A stretch of 64,000 bases of DNA from Amylibacter sp. SFDW26 (lineage in GTDB: Bacteria; Pseudomonadota; Alphaproteobacteria; Rhodobacterales; Rhodobacteraceae): positions 62,001 to 126,000 of the forward strand of contig NZ_WEIC01000004.1 of the NCBI RefSeq assembly GCF_009184395.1, in the 5' to 3' direction. Made by a program: the position numbers and the translations under genes. Positions 28,971-37,843 of the stretch are shown here, one piece after another. Within the stretch, counting starts at the first letter, position 1, and each line of letters starts with the position of its first letter. The notes beneath the pieces were generated by a model that ran no database searches, was not told the DNA's origin, and saw nothing but the letters and a program-made list of their open reading frames with translations.

Positions 28971-29397
28971 ATGCTGCTACTGTTTCTTTCCGAAGGAGTA
29001 TTGGCGTGATGAAAATGGCTAAGAAACCAGTATTGAGCACAGCATTAAACCATGCACCTACTAATACTGAAGCTGTGCTATCTATAATGAACCACGTCAA
29101 AACCGCCGTTAAAATGATTTGACCTCCGAGTTTTGGATCATTGGTGTAAACAGTGTTGGTGATCATATAGATCATGATACCCCAACCGATGGATATTCCG
29201 CTCATTATTGCAATCAAGATTTTACTTTCAGGATTGTTGAACGTTTGCAGGCCATCGAGCGGTAAGAAAACTAGATCAGCGAAGAATTCGGCAAGAACTG
29301 AAACAGGTGTGAAAAGGGCGAAAAAGAAGAGGGTGCCAAACCCGATTAAAATTTCTGATGCGAGTTTGAGATAAAAGATGCTGGATGAATGTGACAT
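28969..29397 (-). CDS. Small four-helix membrane protein, function unknown
   Basis: Hydrophobic protein of 142 residues with four membrane segments (near 10-32, 60-80, 92-112 and 116-134). I do not recognise a characterised family. A good ribosome site (ACGGAGACAGC) precedes the ATG. Divergent from the XRE regulator, with about 130 bases between the starts, so regulation by that neighbour is possible. Confidence 0.75.
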   Translation of the reverse strand: MSHSSSIFYLKLASEILIGFGTLFFFALFTPVSVLAEFFADLVFLPLDGLQTFNNPESKILIAIMSGISIGWGIMIYMITNTVYTNDPKLGGQIILTAVLTWFIIDSTASVLVGAWFNAVLNTGFLAIFITPILLRKETVAA

Positions 29398-29528
29398 GCT
29401 GTCTCCGTTTGTTGTGAACAGCTTTGTTTTGTCACACGGGGAAACATCAAAACAATTACCTCATAGGTAAGTGCAGCGCGTTATTTTTTACGCTATTCTA
29501 TTTTAGGATAGGCATAAAGGTGGATGGT

Positions 29529-30305
29529 ATGGATAATCTATTTGGTGAAACTCTAAAAGATTGGCGTAACCAACGACGGATGAGCCAACTTGATCTTGGG
29601 TTAAGTGCAAATGTATCCGCGCGACATATCTCCTTTCTAGAAACAGGGCGTTCGAAACCAAGCCGCATGATGGTTCTCAGATTGTGTGAGGAATTGGATG
29701 TCCCGCGCCCCGCGCGCAATCAATTGTTAAATTCCGCTGGCATGGCGCCTGCATATGTGAAGCGCGATTTATCAGAGCAAGATATGGAACCTGTCAGATC
29801 AGCCGTTGATTGGATGCTAGAACGCCATACGCCGTACCCAGCAATTGCTATGGATAAATCGTGGGCAATCTTAAATATGAATAAGCCTGCCATGTTTCTG
29901 TTATCGGGTATGAACATCAATATAGGGGATAGCATGATTGTTGCGTTGGCAGAAAATAAAATGGTGCGGGATGCAATCGAAAACATTGATGAGGTTATTG
30001 CACATACCGTTGCACGTTTGCGAACTGAGAGTGCCCATTTGGGTGGGGATCAAGTTTTGGATACTGCCATTGAAAAATTGACGGCTCAGCTTGGTGATTA
30101 TACGCACCCTGAAACGGGGGTGTTACCTGCGTTTATTCCAGCGCGATATCGTGCGAATGGGATGGTGTTTTCGTTTTTCTCTACGTTTAGTCAGTTTGGA
30201 ACAGCAGAAGATATTGCTTTGTCAGAGCTGAAAATAGAAATGATGTTTCCTGCGGATGATCTGACGCGAGACTTGTTAATTGGTATGATGACCAACACCC
30301 AATAG
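29529..30305 (+). CDS. XRE-family regulator with MmyB-like ligand domain
   Basis: DNA-binding regulator of 258 residues. The N-terminal helix-turn-helix spans about 6-60 (LKDWRNQRRMSQLDLGLSAN...HISFLETGRSKPS). The rest (about 95-255) is of the MmyB-like PAS-type domain: ERHTPYPAIAMDKSWAILNMN, then FFSTFSQFGTAEDIALSELKIEMMFPAD. Members respond to fatty-acid or other small ligands in actinobacteria; the ligand here is unknown. The start at 29529 is preceded by AAAGGTGGATGGT; the 35 upstream codons of the frame are not conserved in character. Confidence 0.85.
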   Translation: MDNLFGETLKDWRNQRRMSQLDLGLSANVSARHISFLETGRSKPSRMMVLRLCEELDVPRPARNQLLNSAGMAPAYVKRDLSEQDMEPVRSAVDWMLERHTPYPAIAMDKSWAILNMNKPAMFLLSGMNINIGDSMIVALAENKMVRDAIENIDEVIAHTVARLRTESAHLGGDQVLDTAIEKLTAQLGDYTHPETGVLPAFIPARYRANGMVFSFFSTFSQFGTAEDIALSELKIEMMFPADDLTRDLLIGMMTNTQ

Positions 30306-30312
30306 TGTCGTG

Positions 30313-30513
30313 TTAATCTGAGGGTGGTTTATCTTTGTTTTTTTGCCTTTGATTAAGAGAAGCGCCAACGACAACGCCAAAACACATACCTATAGCCAGA
30401 CCCATTCCAGGGTCATTAAAGAGACCTTGGCCCACTGCTAGTCCCAAACATGTTCCAAGAGCTAATGAAACTGGAATATGATCTTTGCTTTTGTTATTTT
30501 CATCATTCTTCAT
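30313..30513 (-). CDS. Small glycine-rich membrane protein
   Basis: Short hydrophobic protein of about 66 residues with two segments rich in Gly and Ala (SLALGTCLGLAVGQGLF and MGLAIGMCFGVVVGASL) in a glycine-zipper style, flanked by charged ends. The frame extends 20 codons further upstream to 30573, but the Met at 30513 begins the charged cytosolic-looking N-terminus. No strong ribosome site supports either start. Function unknown. Confidence 0.5.
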   Translation of the reverse strand: MKNDENNKSKDHIPVSLALGTCLGLAVGQGLFNDPGMGLAIGMCFGVVVGASLNQRQKNKDKPPSD

Positions 30514-30712
30514 TCTCAACGGTATCCTTTGAAATGTCGGATTTGAGTTTATTTGCTCTGGGTGCATCAACATTGAATAATGTTTATCAAAGTATCGAGC
30601 ATAAGTTTTTTATTATGCCAAATGAGCGGTTGTTGGCGACTTGTTGTTGTATTTTCAAACGTCACTTGCTGAAACGCCCTTAAAGTCTACCGTCCCTCAA
30701 AAGGAGATGGCT

Positions 30713-31192
30713 ATGCAGAAGTTTTCGAGGCGTGTAATTCTGGGTTTATTTTTAACTACGGCTGCTGGTTGTAGCATTGCCGAAGAACCTAAACCAGTTT
30801 TGCGATCAGATGATATCCCATTACATCCCCAAGAAACGCCTGAATTGCGTGTTTTGATAAATAAATATGCAGATTTGTATGAAGTTCCTCGTGAATTGGT
30901 ACACCGTGTTGTTCACCGCGAAAGTCGACACAATCCTAAAGCGCTTAGTAGACCCTATTATGGTTTAATGCAGATATTGCCTGCAACGGCAAAATCGATG
31001 GGGTTTCAGGGAAAACCTATGGATCTGTTAGATGCAGAAACGAACTTAAAATATGCTGTGAAATATTTGCGCGGCGCTTGGCTGTTGTCAGATGGCAGTT
31101 ATGATACGGCAGTGAAATGGTATTCGCGTGGGTATTATTATGAAGCGAAACGACGTGGTATGTTGGTGGAAACAGGATTGCGTAAAAAATGA
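30713..31192 (+). CDS. Lytic transglycosylase, SLT domain
   Basis: Peptidoglycan-cleaving enzyme of 159 residues. The signal sequence ends in AAGC with C20 as a possible lipoprotein acylation site. The SLT fold contains the catalytic Glu at 70 (VVHRESRHNPKA), GLMQILPATAKSMGF (84-98) and a C-terminal AVKWYSRGY helix. The start at 30713 has AAAAGGAG at ideal spacing; the Met at 30707 lies too close to it. A minimal SLT protein, about the catalytic domain only. Confidence 0.88.
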   Translation: MQKFSRRVILGLFLTTAAGCSIAEEPKPVLRSDDIPLHPQETPELRVLINKYADLYEVPRELVHRVVHRESRHNPKALSRPYYGLMQILPATAKSMGFQGKPMDLLDAETNLKYAVKYLRGAWLLSDGSYDTAVKWYSRGYYYEAKRRGMLVETGLRKK

Positions 31193-31198
31193 CAGAAG

Positions 31199-31780
31199 TT
31201 ATGAACGATCTAATAAGAGTTCTAAAAACTTAACAGCGTCTGTTTGAACAGTATTTGCATCTGCCCGTACACCGCTTTGTGCTGCATGAACCCATACACC
31301 ATCCATATAGGATTGGATGGCGATACGCGCGGTTTCTACGGATTGTTTTGGGAGCAATCGTTTTAGTTCTGCTCGGAGATTACTGCGAATGCGGTTTTTA
31401 TTCATCATTTGCAGGCGTGCCAAGCTTGGTGAGTATGGTGCGTATGCCCAAAATTGAACCCATACACTTGTACTTTGGTCTGTGAAAAACAAAGCATCAA
31501 AGTTGCCTGTGACAACTGCAATAAGTCGTTGTTTTGGGTCGGTTTGTCCTTGCATACGTACGGAAATTGCATCTTTTAAGATAGACAATAGATGCCGCAT
31601 TGTTGCTTCTAATAATGCATCCTTACCACCGAAATAATAATGAATACTTCCCGTAGAGGTCTCGGCTTCTTTTGCGATTTGGCTAACGGTTAAATCTGCA
31701 AAACCATATCTATGAATTGTAATCATCACAGCATCAATAAGCTCTGCTCGACGGATTGATTTAATATCTTGGCGGCCCAT
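31199..31780 (-). CDS. betI: TetR-family regulator, BetI-like
   Basis: Repressor of 193 residues whose sequence follows BetI, the choline-sensing repressor of glycine-betaine synthesis: SIRRAELIDAVMITIHRYGFADLTVSQIAKEA (8-39), a helix-turn-helix with STGSIHYYFGGKDALLEATMR, then VTGNFDALFF and IQSYMDGVWVHAAQSG in the ligand domain. Divergent from the BCCT-type transporter gene, 180 bases apart, with a palindrome between. No betA or betB genes lie in the window. BetI itself rather than another choline-related TetR is likely but not certain. Confidence 0.78.
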   Translation of the reverse strand: MGRQDIKSIRRAELIDAVMITIHRYGFADLTVSQIAKEAETSTGSIHYYFGGKDALLEATMRHLLSILKDAISVRMQGQTDPKQRLIAVVTGNFDALFFTDQSTSVWVQFWAYAPYSPSLARLQMMNKNRIRSNLRAELKRLLPKQSVETARIAIQSYMDGVWVHAAQSGVRADANTVQTDAVKFLELLLDRS

Positions 31781-31844
31781 GGCTCTCTCTAAAATTTGAG
31801 ATATTTGTACAACTAATTAAATTTTGACACAAGTGACTAAAAAA

Positions 31845-31860
31845 TTGCACACTTGTGCAA
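31845..31860. promoter_or_regulatory. Palindromic operator between betI-like and transporter genes
   Basis: TTGCACA-CT-TGTGCAA is a 7-bp-arm palindrome in the divergent interval; a second perfect palindrome TTGTACAA lies at 31805-31812. TetR proteins bind such sites, so the adjacent BetI-like repressor is the natural candidate. Binding is inferred. Confidence 0.55.
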
Positions 31861-31960
31861 AATATGAAGTTAGAATCACTATCTAATTAATAAGAACTCA
31901 TTGGGAGATGAGGTAAACGCAGCACAGAGAGGCTGCACAACAAAGGGGAGGGACGCCATT

Positions 31961-33175
31961 ATGGCTGCCATACTTTCAATAATCATATCCTTCGGGATTA
32001 TACTTGCGCTGACGCTGGTCGTATTTTGTGTGATCAAGTGGTGGGGCGTGCGGGTCGTTGGTGTAACGCCAGTGCCGCTGTTCACCTTTATGGCTATTCT
32101 GTTTACATCTGGACTTGACGTGGGACTGATCATGTTCCCGCTTGGGGAATTCCCGGTTTATGCGGATGCGGCGAACGCTGAATATGGATTTACCAATCCA
32201 CTTGCGATTGAGTTTGGATTTTGGGGCTTCTTAATCTGGGGCTTCTATTTCCTTACCAGCTTCTATTTCTGTATCGTAGAGCCGCGCGTACAGTTCTTTA
32301 AGATCCCAATTGTGAAATGGTTGAACAACCTTGTTATTATCGGCACATGTGCTTTCACTGCCAGTTTATTCTTGATTTACTTACCATTCTACATCCCAGA
32401 AATTGGCGATGGTGAAACGGTTGTGGCAACATTCTATGTCATCGTATTCTGCGTGATCTTAGCTGCTGCATATTCCAGTACAGATATCAAGTTCGTGCGT
32501 ATATTGAGTGTTGGCTCAACAGTATTATTCCTTGCTTTGATCCTGTTGATGTGGGCAAACGCTGGTATCGGTTTGGGCGAAATGGGCTCAACAATCGGAC
32601 TGATCAGCGGATATTTTGGTAACATCCATAAGTTCGTTCTGCCGATCAATGATTATCATGAATTCTATCTGTTCTGGTGGTTCGCTTGGTCTATCATGAT
32701 TGGTCAATTTACATCACGCTTTGTGGGTGGCATGAAAACGCAGCATCTATTAGCAGCACTTCTTGTGATCCCATCTATTCCATTGGCGATATGGTTCTCG
32801 ATCTTGTATTACTACTATGCAAACGGGATCGATACGACTGGCCTGTTGAATGGTGCGATGATCGTTGTGGGTATTACATTCGTTATCAACTCACTTGATA
32901 GTTTGATCCGCCTGTATTCAGATAATCTGTCCATCACAACAGCGCGTTTTGGCAAGGCGAAATACATTGTTGGTAATGTAGCAGTGTTGTTCGGCCTGAC
33001 ATTGTTGTTCAAAAGCCAGTGGTTGCAAATCCAATGGATCGGTGCCGTGGTTGTTGGTATTTACCTAGCCTGTGTGGTGTTTATTTTCCTCACGAAGCGC
33101 AAAGAGGTTATGTCAATCGAAGCATCGCCAGAACAAAATGAACTGGACTTCAATAAGATTAATAAAGTGCATTGA
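31961..33175 (+). CDS. BCCT-type betaine/choline/carnitine transporter, short form
   Basis: Polytopic membrane protein of 404 residues with about ten to eleven hydrophobic segments. The aromatic stretch FYLFWWFAWSIMIGQFTSRF (centred near 235) resembles the BCCT signature around the substrate-binding tryptophans. BCCT proteins usually have about 500 or more residues, so this is short. The start at 31961 has GGGGAGGG ahead of it; the frame continues upstream to a TTG at 31901 without a ribosome site. Context with a BetI-like repressor and an MttB-type enzyme supports choline or betaine uptake. Confidence 0.68.
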   Translation: MAAILSIIISFGIILALTLVVFCVIKWWGVRVVGVTPVPLFTFMAILFTSGLDVGLIMFPLGEFPVYADAANAEYGFTNPLAIEFGFWGFLIWGFYFLTSFYFCIVEPRVQFFKIPIVKWLNNLVIIGTCAFTASLFLIYLPFYIPEIGDGETVVATFYVIVFCVILAAAYSSTDIKFVRILSVGSTVLFLALILLMWANAGIGLGEMGSTIGLISGYFGNIHKFVLPINDYHEFYLFWWFAWSIMIGQFTSRFVGGMKTQHLLAALLVIPSIPLAIWFSILYYYYANGIDTTGLLNGAMIVVGITFVINSLDSLIRLYSDNLSITTARFGKAKYIVGNVAVLFGLTLLFKSQWLQIQWIGAVVVGIYLACVVFIFLTKRKEVMSIEASPEQNELDFNKINKVH

Positions 33176-33194
33176 TCTGGTTTGAATAAACGAC

Positions 33195-33228
33195 AAAGGC
33201 CTGCGGGGAAACCCGTAGGCCTTTTTTA
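33195..33228 (+). terminator. Intrinsic terminator of the transporter gene
   Basis: Thirteen-bp stem AAAGGCCTGCGGG / CCCGTAGGCCTTT with one G-U pair, followed by six T. It touches the 3' end of the convergent MttB-family gene. Confidence 0.9.
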
Positions 33229-34734
33229 TAGCAAGATATTAAAGTTATCGCGGACTTTGCGTTCTATATCCGTTGTTAGATACTCAGGGTGATATTCGAC
33301 CAATACACGCTTAGCCTCTTCGCGGGCACGCTCCCATGCATCGGGTCGGCCATTTTCGCGCCATGTAATAGGCGGGTCGCGATCGGCAAACTCTGGATAA
33401 TAATAGTCGCGCTCCATAGCTGCTAAAGTATCTGCACTACCAAGGAAGTGACCCTCGCCCAAAACGGCATCTTCGATGGCTTCAAAACTTAAGGTTTCAT
33501 CATTCACTTCTATACCGCGCAATGTGCGGTAGATTGCGGAATGCATATCATTGTCTAACAGAAAAGCCTCAAAGGATGCACCCAAAAGGGAGGCTGTCAT
33601 ACCAGAACTTTCATAAATAAGGTTACCACCTGCCAAACCAGCAGCCAGTGATGTAAGTGCTTTCTCTGCACCATATTGGGCATCAATAGCTTTGGCATCT
33701 GTCATCGAAGACGCAACACCAGATGGCAGCCCCAGCCAATTTGAAAGCTGTGCAGATGCAGCATTCATCACGGCGCATTCGCCACCACCGCCTGCAAAGG
33801 CACCTGTACGTAGATCGATTACTAAGGGCCAGTTTGAAAACACCATTGGATAACTAGGTTTGATGACGTGAACCATCAATAAGGCTGCTAATGTCTCTGC
33901 TAATGATTGAGCTAAAAAACCCGCCAAGGTTGCTGGTGCCGTTGCACCTGATTGAGCGGCGGTAATGTTTGAGATTGGAATGTTATGCTTCATACATTCG
34001 AAAACCACATCCACAGCGTCTTCGCCAAATCGCATGGGGGAAATCAATGGGCTTACATGTGCTTTGATATAAGGGCGTTTGGAAAATGAACCTGTGCCGC
34101 CTTCGATCATATCCAGCATATCTATAATCGGTTGTATGCTTTCAGCAACGGTGAAAGAGGTAGCTACGGGTTTTGTCGTGCCCTTCAAAAGCGCAAACAC
34201 AGTGTTCACATCTAAGTCTAATGTTGTTTCCATATCCGTAGCGACACAGCACCTTGTGAACCAACTGACGTTATCCAATTGATCTTGCAGTCGTGTGAAA
34301 TCATAGAGATCTTGTAACGTTGAAGGGCGATAATCATGGGTGTTCAAATCCAAGGTTTGAACGGCAGCACCGCCCGTTCCAAAATGCACACGATCCCCAC
34401 CCACTTCGATTGTGCGGTTTGGGTCGCGCCCGTGTAAGGGGAATGTTTTAGCTGCTTTATCGATGGCCTCTTCAACAAGGCCTTTGGGAAAGTACACGCG
34501 GTCATCTTTTGCTGTGGCGCCTGCCTTAATAAACAGATCGATTAACCGCTGTGGTGTTTCTCCAATTCCAAGATCGCAGAGCAATTTTAGGGCCATATTA
34601 TAGATGGCCTTCAATTCTGTTGTGTTGAGTGGTTTGTAAAAGCCGCCAACTTGTCCAGGAGGGCAAGGGTTTGTTGTTGGCGGCGCTGCGCGCAGTGCCA
34701 ACCTGTCTTTTCGTCCTCCCGATCGTCTTACCAC
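33226..34734 (-). CDS. Trimethylamine/glycine-betaine methyltransferase family (MttB-like)
   Basis: MttB-family corrinoid-dependent methyltransferase relative of 502 residues; members without pyrrolysine act on glycine betaine, proline betaine, carnitine and similar. No in-frame amber codon interrupts it, so it belongs to the non-pyrrolysine group. Typical sequence includes RSGGRKDRLALRAAP at the N-terminus, GQVGGFYKPLNTTELKAIYNMALKLLCDLGIGETP, and FGTGGAAVQTLD. The start is taken as GTG at 34734 after AAGGATACGCAT; an upstream ATG at 34794 lacks a ribosome site. No corrinoid protein gene is adjacent. Substrate is inferred from the choline/betaine context. Confidence 0.82.
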   Translation of the reverse strand: MVRRSGGRKDRLALRAAPPTTNPCPPGQVGGFYKPLNTTELKAIYNMALKLLCDLGIGETPQRLIDLFIKAGATAKDDRVYFPKGLVEEAIDKAAKTFPLHGRDPNRTIEVGGDRVHFGTGGAAVQTLDLNTHDYRPSTLQDLYDFTRLQDQLDNVSWFTRCCVATDMETTLDLDVNTVFALLKGTTKPVATSFTVAESIQPIIDMLDMIEGGTGSFSKRPYIKAHVSPLISPMRFGEDAVDVVFECMKHNIPISNITAAQSGATAPATLAGFLAQSLAETLAALLMVHVIKPSYPMVFSNWPLVIDLRTGAFAGGGGECAVMNAASAQLSNWLGLPSGVASSMTDAKAIDAQYGAEKALTSLAAGLAGGNLIYESSGMTASLLGASFEAFLLDNDMHSAIYRTLRGIEVNDETLSFEAIEDAVLGEGHFLGSADTLAAMERDYYYPEFADRDPPITWRENGRPDAWERAREEAKRVLVEYHPEYLTTDIERKVRDNFNILL

Positions 34735-34847
34735 ATGCGTATCCTTAATAAACTTTGGAACATCAGAAATGACAAAGTGAAACGGATCAAGCATACGATC
34801 AGAGTTTCATTAAAAATAACGGCCAAGATAATAGAAGCTGAAAGGGT

Positions 34848-35651
34848 TTACCCCAAAAGTGCCTTTACCATTTCAGAATTCATATCCTTTAAACCGTCTA
34901 CCACTGTGAAATGGTGCATAGTCGGTTCGATCATTAACTTTGTATCTACACCCAGTTCTGACCACTTCTCATGTAGTATCTTTGTTTGACTTATAAACTC
35001 TGGCCGCTCATCAGCACCCACCCAACAGTTTAATGGAATGTTGGAAAGTGGCGTTTGTAAATAAGGGCTTTCTGATATGGCTTCTTCAGTGGATAAGCGT
35101 AAGACTTCGTTTAATTCGGTATGGCAAAGATTACGTAGATCATGAACGCCGCTGACTGAAACCACATTTTCTATACGGCTTATGATTGATGCATCCAATG
35201 ACGTGTCTTTGCACATCATACGCGTTGCCAAATGCCCTCCTGCGGAGTGGCCAATCAAACGAATTGGGCCCTCTATGCGCTTTGCTGCGGCTGTAACCGC
35301 GTGAGCAATTTCAAACGTCATCTCATGAATATAAGCATTGGGGGCAAGGGTATAGGATGGCATCGCAACAGCCCACCCATGTGCTAATGGTCCTGCAGCA
35401 AGATCGGAAAAATAGCTGCGATCCAAGCGCTTCCAATAACCACCATGGATAAAGACAACCAAACCTTTTGGCGTTCCCTCTGGCCAGAACATATCGAATT
35501 TTTGGCGTTCCATGTCACCATATGGCTGATTTATCTCTGCTTTAGTATGAGTATTGCGAAATGCAGCGGCGCGACCACACCATATGTCAAAGAATCCTAA
35601 TGCGTTTGGCACATGGCCTACATTGTCAAATTCGTCATCCCAATCTTTCAT
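34848..35651 (-). CDS. Alpha/beta hydrolase, arylformamidase-like
   Basis: Serine hydrolase of 267 residues. HGGYWKRLDRS (around 69-79) forms the oxyanion region and GHSAGG (nucleophile Ser) follows; His is in MHHFTVVDGL near the C-terminus. The HGGYW motif is typical of the kynurenine-formamidase-like esterase group, but no kynurenine genes are nearby. It lies 10 bases after the EEP-family gene, in the same operon. Confidence 0.82.
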   Translation of the reverse strand: MKDWDDEFDNVGHVPNALGFFDIWCGRAAAFRNTHTKAEINQPYGDMERQKFDMFWPEGTPKGLVVFIHGGYWKRLDRSYFSDLAAGPLAHGWAVAMPSYTLAPNAYIHEMTFEIAHAVTAAAKRIEGPIRLIGHSAGGHLATRMMCKDTSLDASIISRIENVVSVSGVHDLRNLCHTELNEVLRLSTEEAISESPYLQTPLSNIPLNCWVGADERPEFISQTKILHEKWSELGVDTKLMIEPTMHHFTVVDGLKDMNSEMVKALLG

Positions 35652-35661
35652 GCTTTATTTC

Positions 35662-36861
35662 TCAACGATCTTCGTCGTACAGACGCATGTGCGCAATGAT
35701 TTGCCCGTGATCTGAAGCCAACTTATTGTAGGGTGCTTCTGGGTGCGAGCCGTCTGTCAGATGGTCATTTAGAACAGAGAAATATTCCATCGTAGCAACA
35801 GCATTTTCATTTTCAGGATGGAAATGGCGTGACATCAAAATTTGGTCAATGCTTTCATAAACACCACCAAATGCAGAGGTATAAACCATATCACGTAGGG
35901 ATTTACGTACGAATAGTTTCTCGGCACTCACTAACTGCATTGCTTCAATATCACCGCGGATTTGTTCATTTTCTTCACGGGTATACCGGTCGTTCTTTTT
36001 CTGGGCATCATGGCGACGCATCCATGAATAATTCTTAAATGGTTTCTCGCCCATCACAATTTCAGAAGAGACAGCATGTTCGCTGTCATTGAAATCACCC
36101 AGTGACATGACGGGATGCCCTGCCTTTAATTCGTCTACAATCAAACGGCGCAAAACCAATGCTTCCGCTGTTCTGCGTAACGATGCACGCAAACTGCCTA
36201 ATGCACGCCCTGTTGGATCGTAATTCGTTAGATCGGCCTCTGGAGAGAAGGGTGCACCTTTTGGTGTCAGGTACTCGCCAAGTTTGGATTTGAAATGGGT
36301 GTTGAAAACGGTGATCACTTCACCACCGACACGAATACGTGCTTTGATGATTGGACGCGAAAGTTTTGTTAATGTGAAGTTGCCTGCATGGCCACCTCCC
36401 AATTCTGGAAATTCAATAACCAGAGGTTCGGAAAGTTTTTGAATAACTTCTGGTGTGCCTTCGAACCCATAACGGGACAGAATAGCCAGGCCAGGTCTGC
36501 GATGCCCTGGTTCACCATCATTTACGTTGGGCGCAAAGAATAAAGAACCGTCTTCATAGGGTGTATAGCTGAGTTTGCGAAAGATTGCTTTGCGGTGGTA
36601 GCGTTTGGAACGATCTGGAATAACCTCATCATTCAGTGCTTCGCCACTTTCGTTTGCTGCTTTAATCACTGCATACAAAGACGGTTGGTCGAAAATTTCC
36701 TGAAAACAAACGATGTCTGTGTCCATCGTAACAAGTTGATCCGCCAGCCAGCTTTCTTTCCAAGCGTGTTCTTCTTCTGTGTATTCTTCAAAGCGATAAT
36801 ACTCGCTGTTGGCACCGATTAAATTTTTGACGTTAAAACTGGCAATCGTAAATTCTGTCAC
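35662..36861 (-). CDS. Endonuclease/exonuclease/phosphatase (EEP) family protein
   Basis: Metal-dependent phosphodiesterase fold of 399 residues. It has the N-terminal ASFNVKNL, the metal-binding Glu in VCFQEIFDQ, FNTHFKSK, the SLGDFNDSEHA motif with catalytic Asp and Asn, and the terminal SDHGQIIAHMRL His. No signal peptide. Substrate unknown: nucleic acid, lipid or small phosphodiester are all possible. Its start overlaps the dehydratase stop by 4 bases. Confidence 0.85.
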   Translation of the reverse strand: MTEFTIASFNVKNLIGANSEYYRFEEYTEEEHAWKESWLADQLVTMDTDIVCFQEIFDQPSLYAVIKAANESGEALNDEVIPDRSKRYHRKAIFRKLSYTPYEDGSLFFAPNVNDGEPGHRRPGLAILSRYGFEGTPEVIQKLSEPLVIEFPELGGGHAGNFTLTKLSRPIIKARIRVGGEVITVFNTHFKSKLGEYLTPKGAPFSPEADLTNYDPTGRALGSLRASLRRTAEALVLRRLIVDELKAGHPVMSLGDFNDSEHAVSSEIVMGEKPFKNYSWMRRHDAQKKNDRYTREENEQIRGDIEAMQLVSAEKLFVRKSLRDMVYTSAFGGVYESIDQILMSRHFHPENENAVATMEYFSVLNDHLTDGSHPEAPYNKLASDHGQIIAHMRLYDEDR

Positions 36862-37838
36862 GCTTTGCTCCCATATTTATCTAAGGCCATTTGGAAAATA
36901 GCTGCGTCTACATTACCGCCTGTTGCTACGGCAATCATCGTATCATTATCACTATCTTTACTGTGAAAGAGCGCTGCCGCCAATGCCGCAGCACCGCCTG
37001 GTTCAATGACAATTTTGAGGCGTTCAAATGCAAGAGCCATTGCATGTAGGCACTCGTCTTCAGTAACGACGTGACCTGTTCCACATAGGCGTTTCATTAT
37101 TGGAAATGTGATGTCACCTGGTTGGGGTGTTAAAATCGCATCACAAATTGATGTGGCTGGCGCGTTTTGTTTGATTTCGCCCGCTACAAGTGATCGGGCA
37201 ACATCATCAAATCCCGCAGGTTCGCATGTGCGCATCGTATAAGATGGCGCATCTCGTTCTAACGCCAATGCTATACCAGACGTTAAACCACCGCCTCCGC
37301 AGCAAACCAAAACATCTGCGGCATCTATATTGGCATCGTTGGCTTGTTCTGCAATTTCTAATCCAACTGTACCTTGCCCCGCTATGACTTCGTTATTATC
37401 GAACGGTTGGATCAAGGTCATATTACGCCCTGCGTTTGCTTTATTGGCGATTTCTAAACGGTCGTCATTGAAACGATCAAATAAAACGACTTCAGCGCCG
37501 AATGCTTTGGTGTTCTCAATTTTGATTTTTGGGGCATCTGACGGCATGATAATAACAGCTGGAATACCGTGTTCTTTTGCTGCAAATGAAACACCTTGTG
37601 CATGGTTGCCAGATGAAAATGCGATCACACCACATTTACGATCCGCTTCTGGTATTGCAGAAACGGCTGACCAACCGCCGCGAAACTTGAAAGATCCTGT
37701 ATGCTGTAAACATTCTGCTTTGACATAGACTTTGCGCTCTGCAATTTCATCCAGAAAGGGCGAGGATAAAAGAGGTGTTCTTATTGCTTTACTGCCAATT
37801 CTTTTGGCGGCGGCCTGGATCATTTCATAACTGCTCAT
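36858..37838 (-). CDS. PLP-dependent threonine/serine dehydratase
   Basis: Fold type II PLP enzyme of 326 residues. The Schiff-base lysine is K51 in HTGSFKFRGG, the phosphate-binding loop is CCGGGGLTSG and the substrate loop is FSSGNHAQG. It lacks the C-terminal regulatory domain of biosynthetic IlvA, so it is a catabolic dehydratase or serine racemase-like enzyme. It overlaps the EEP gene and follows the dehalogenase by 5 bases. Confidence 0.87.
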   Translation of the reverse strand: MSSYEMIQAAAKRIGSKAIRTPLLSSPFLDEIAERKVYVKAECLQHTGSFKFRGGWSAVSAIPEADRKCGVIAFSSGNHAQGVSFAAKEHGIPAVIIMPSDAPKIKIENTKAFGAEVVLFDRFNDDRLEIANKANAGRNMTLIQPFDNNEVIAGQGTVGLEIAEQANDANIDAADVLVCCGGGGLTSGIALALERDAPSYTMRTCEPAGFDDVARSLVAGEIKQNAPATSICDAILTPQPGDITFPIMKRLCGTGHVVTEDECLHAMALAFERLKIVIEPGGAAALAAALFHSKDSDNDTMIAVATGGNVDAAIFQMALDKYGSKA

Positions 37839-37843
37839 AAACG

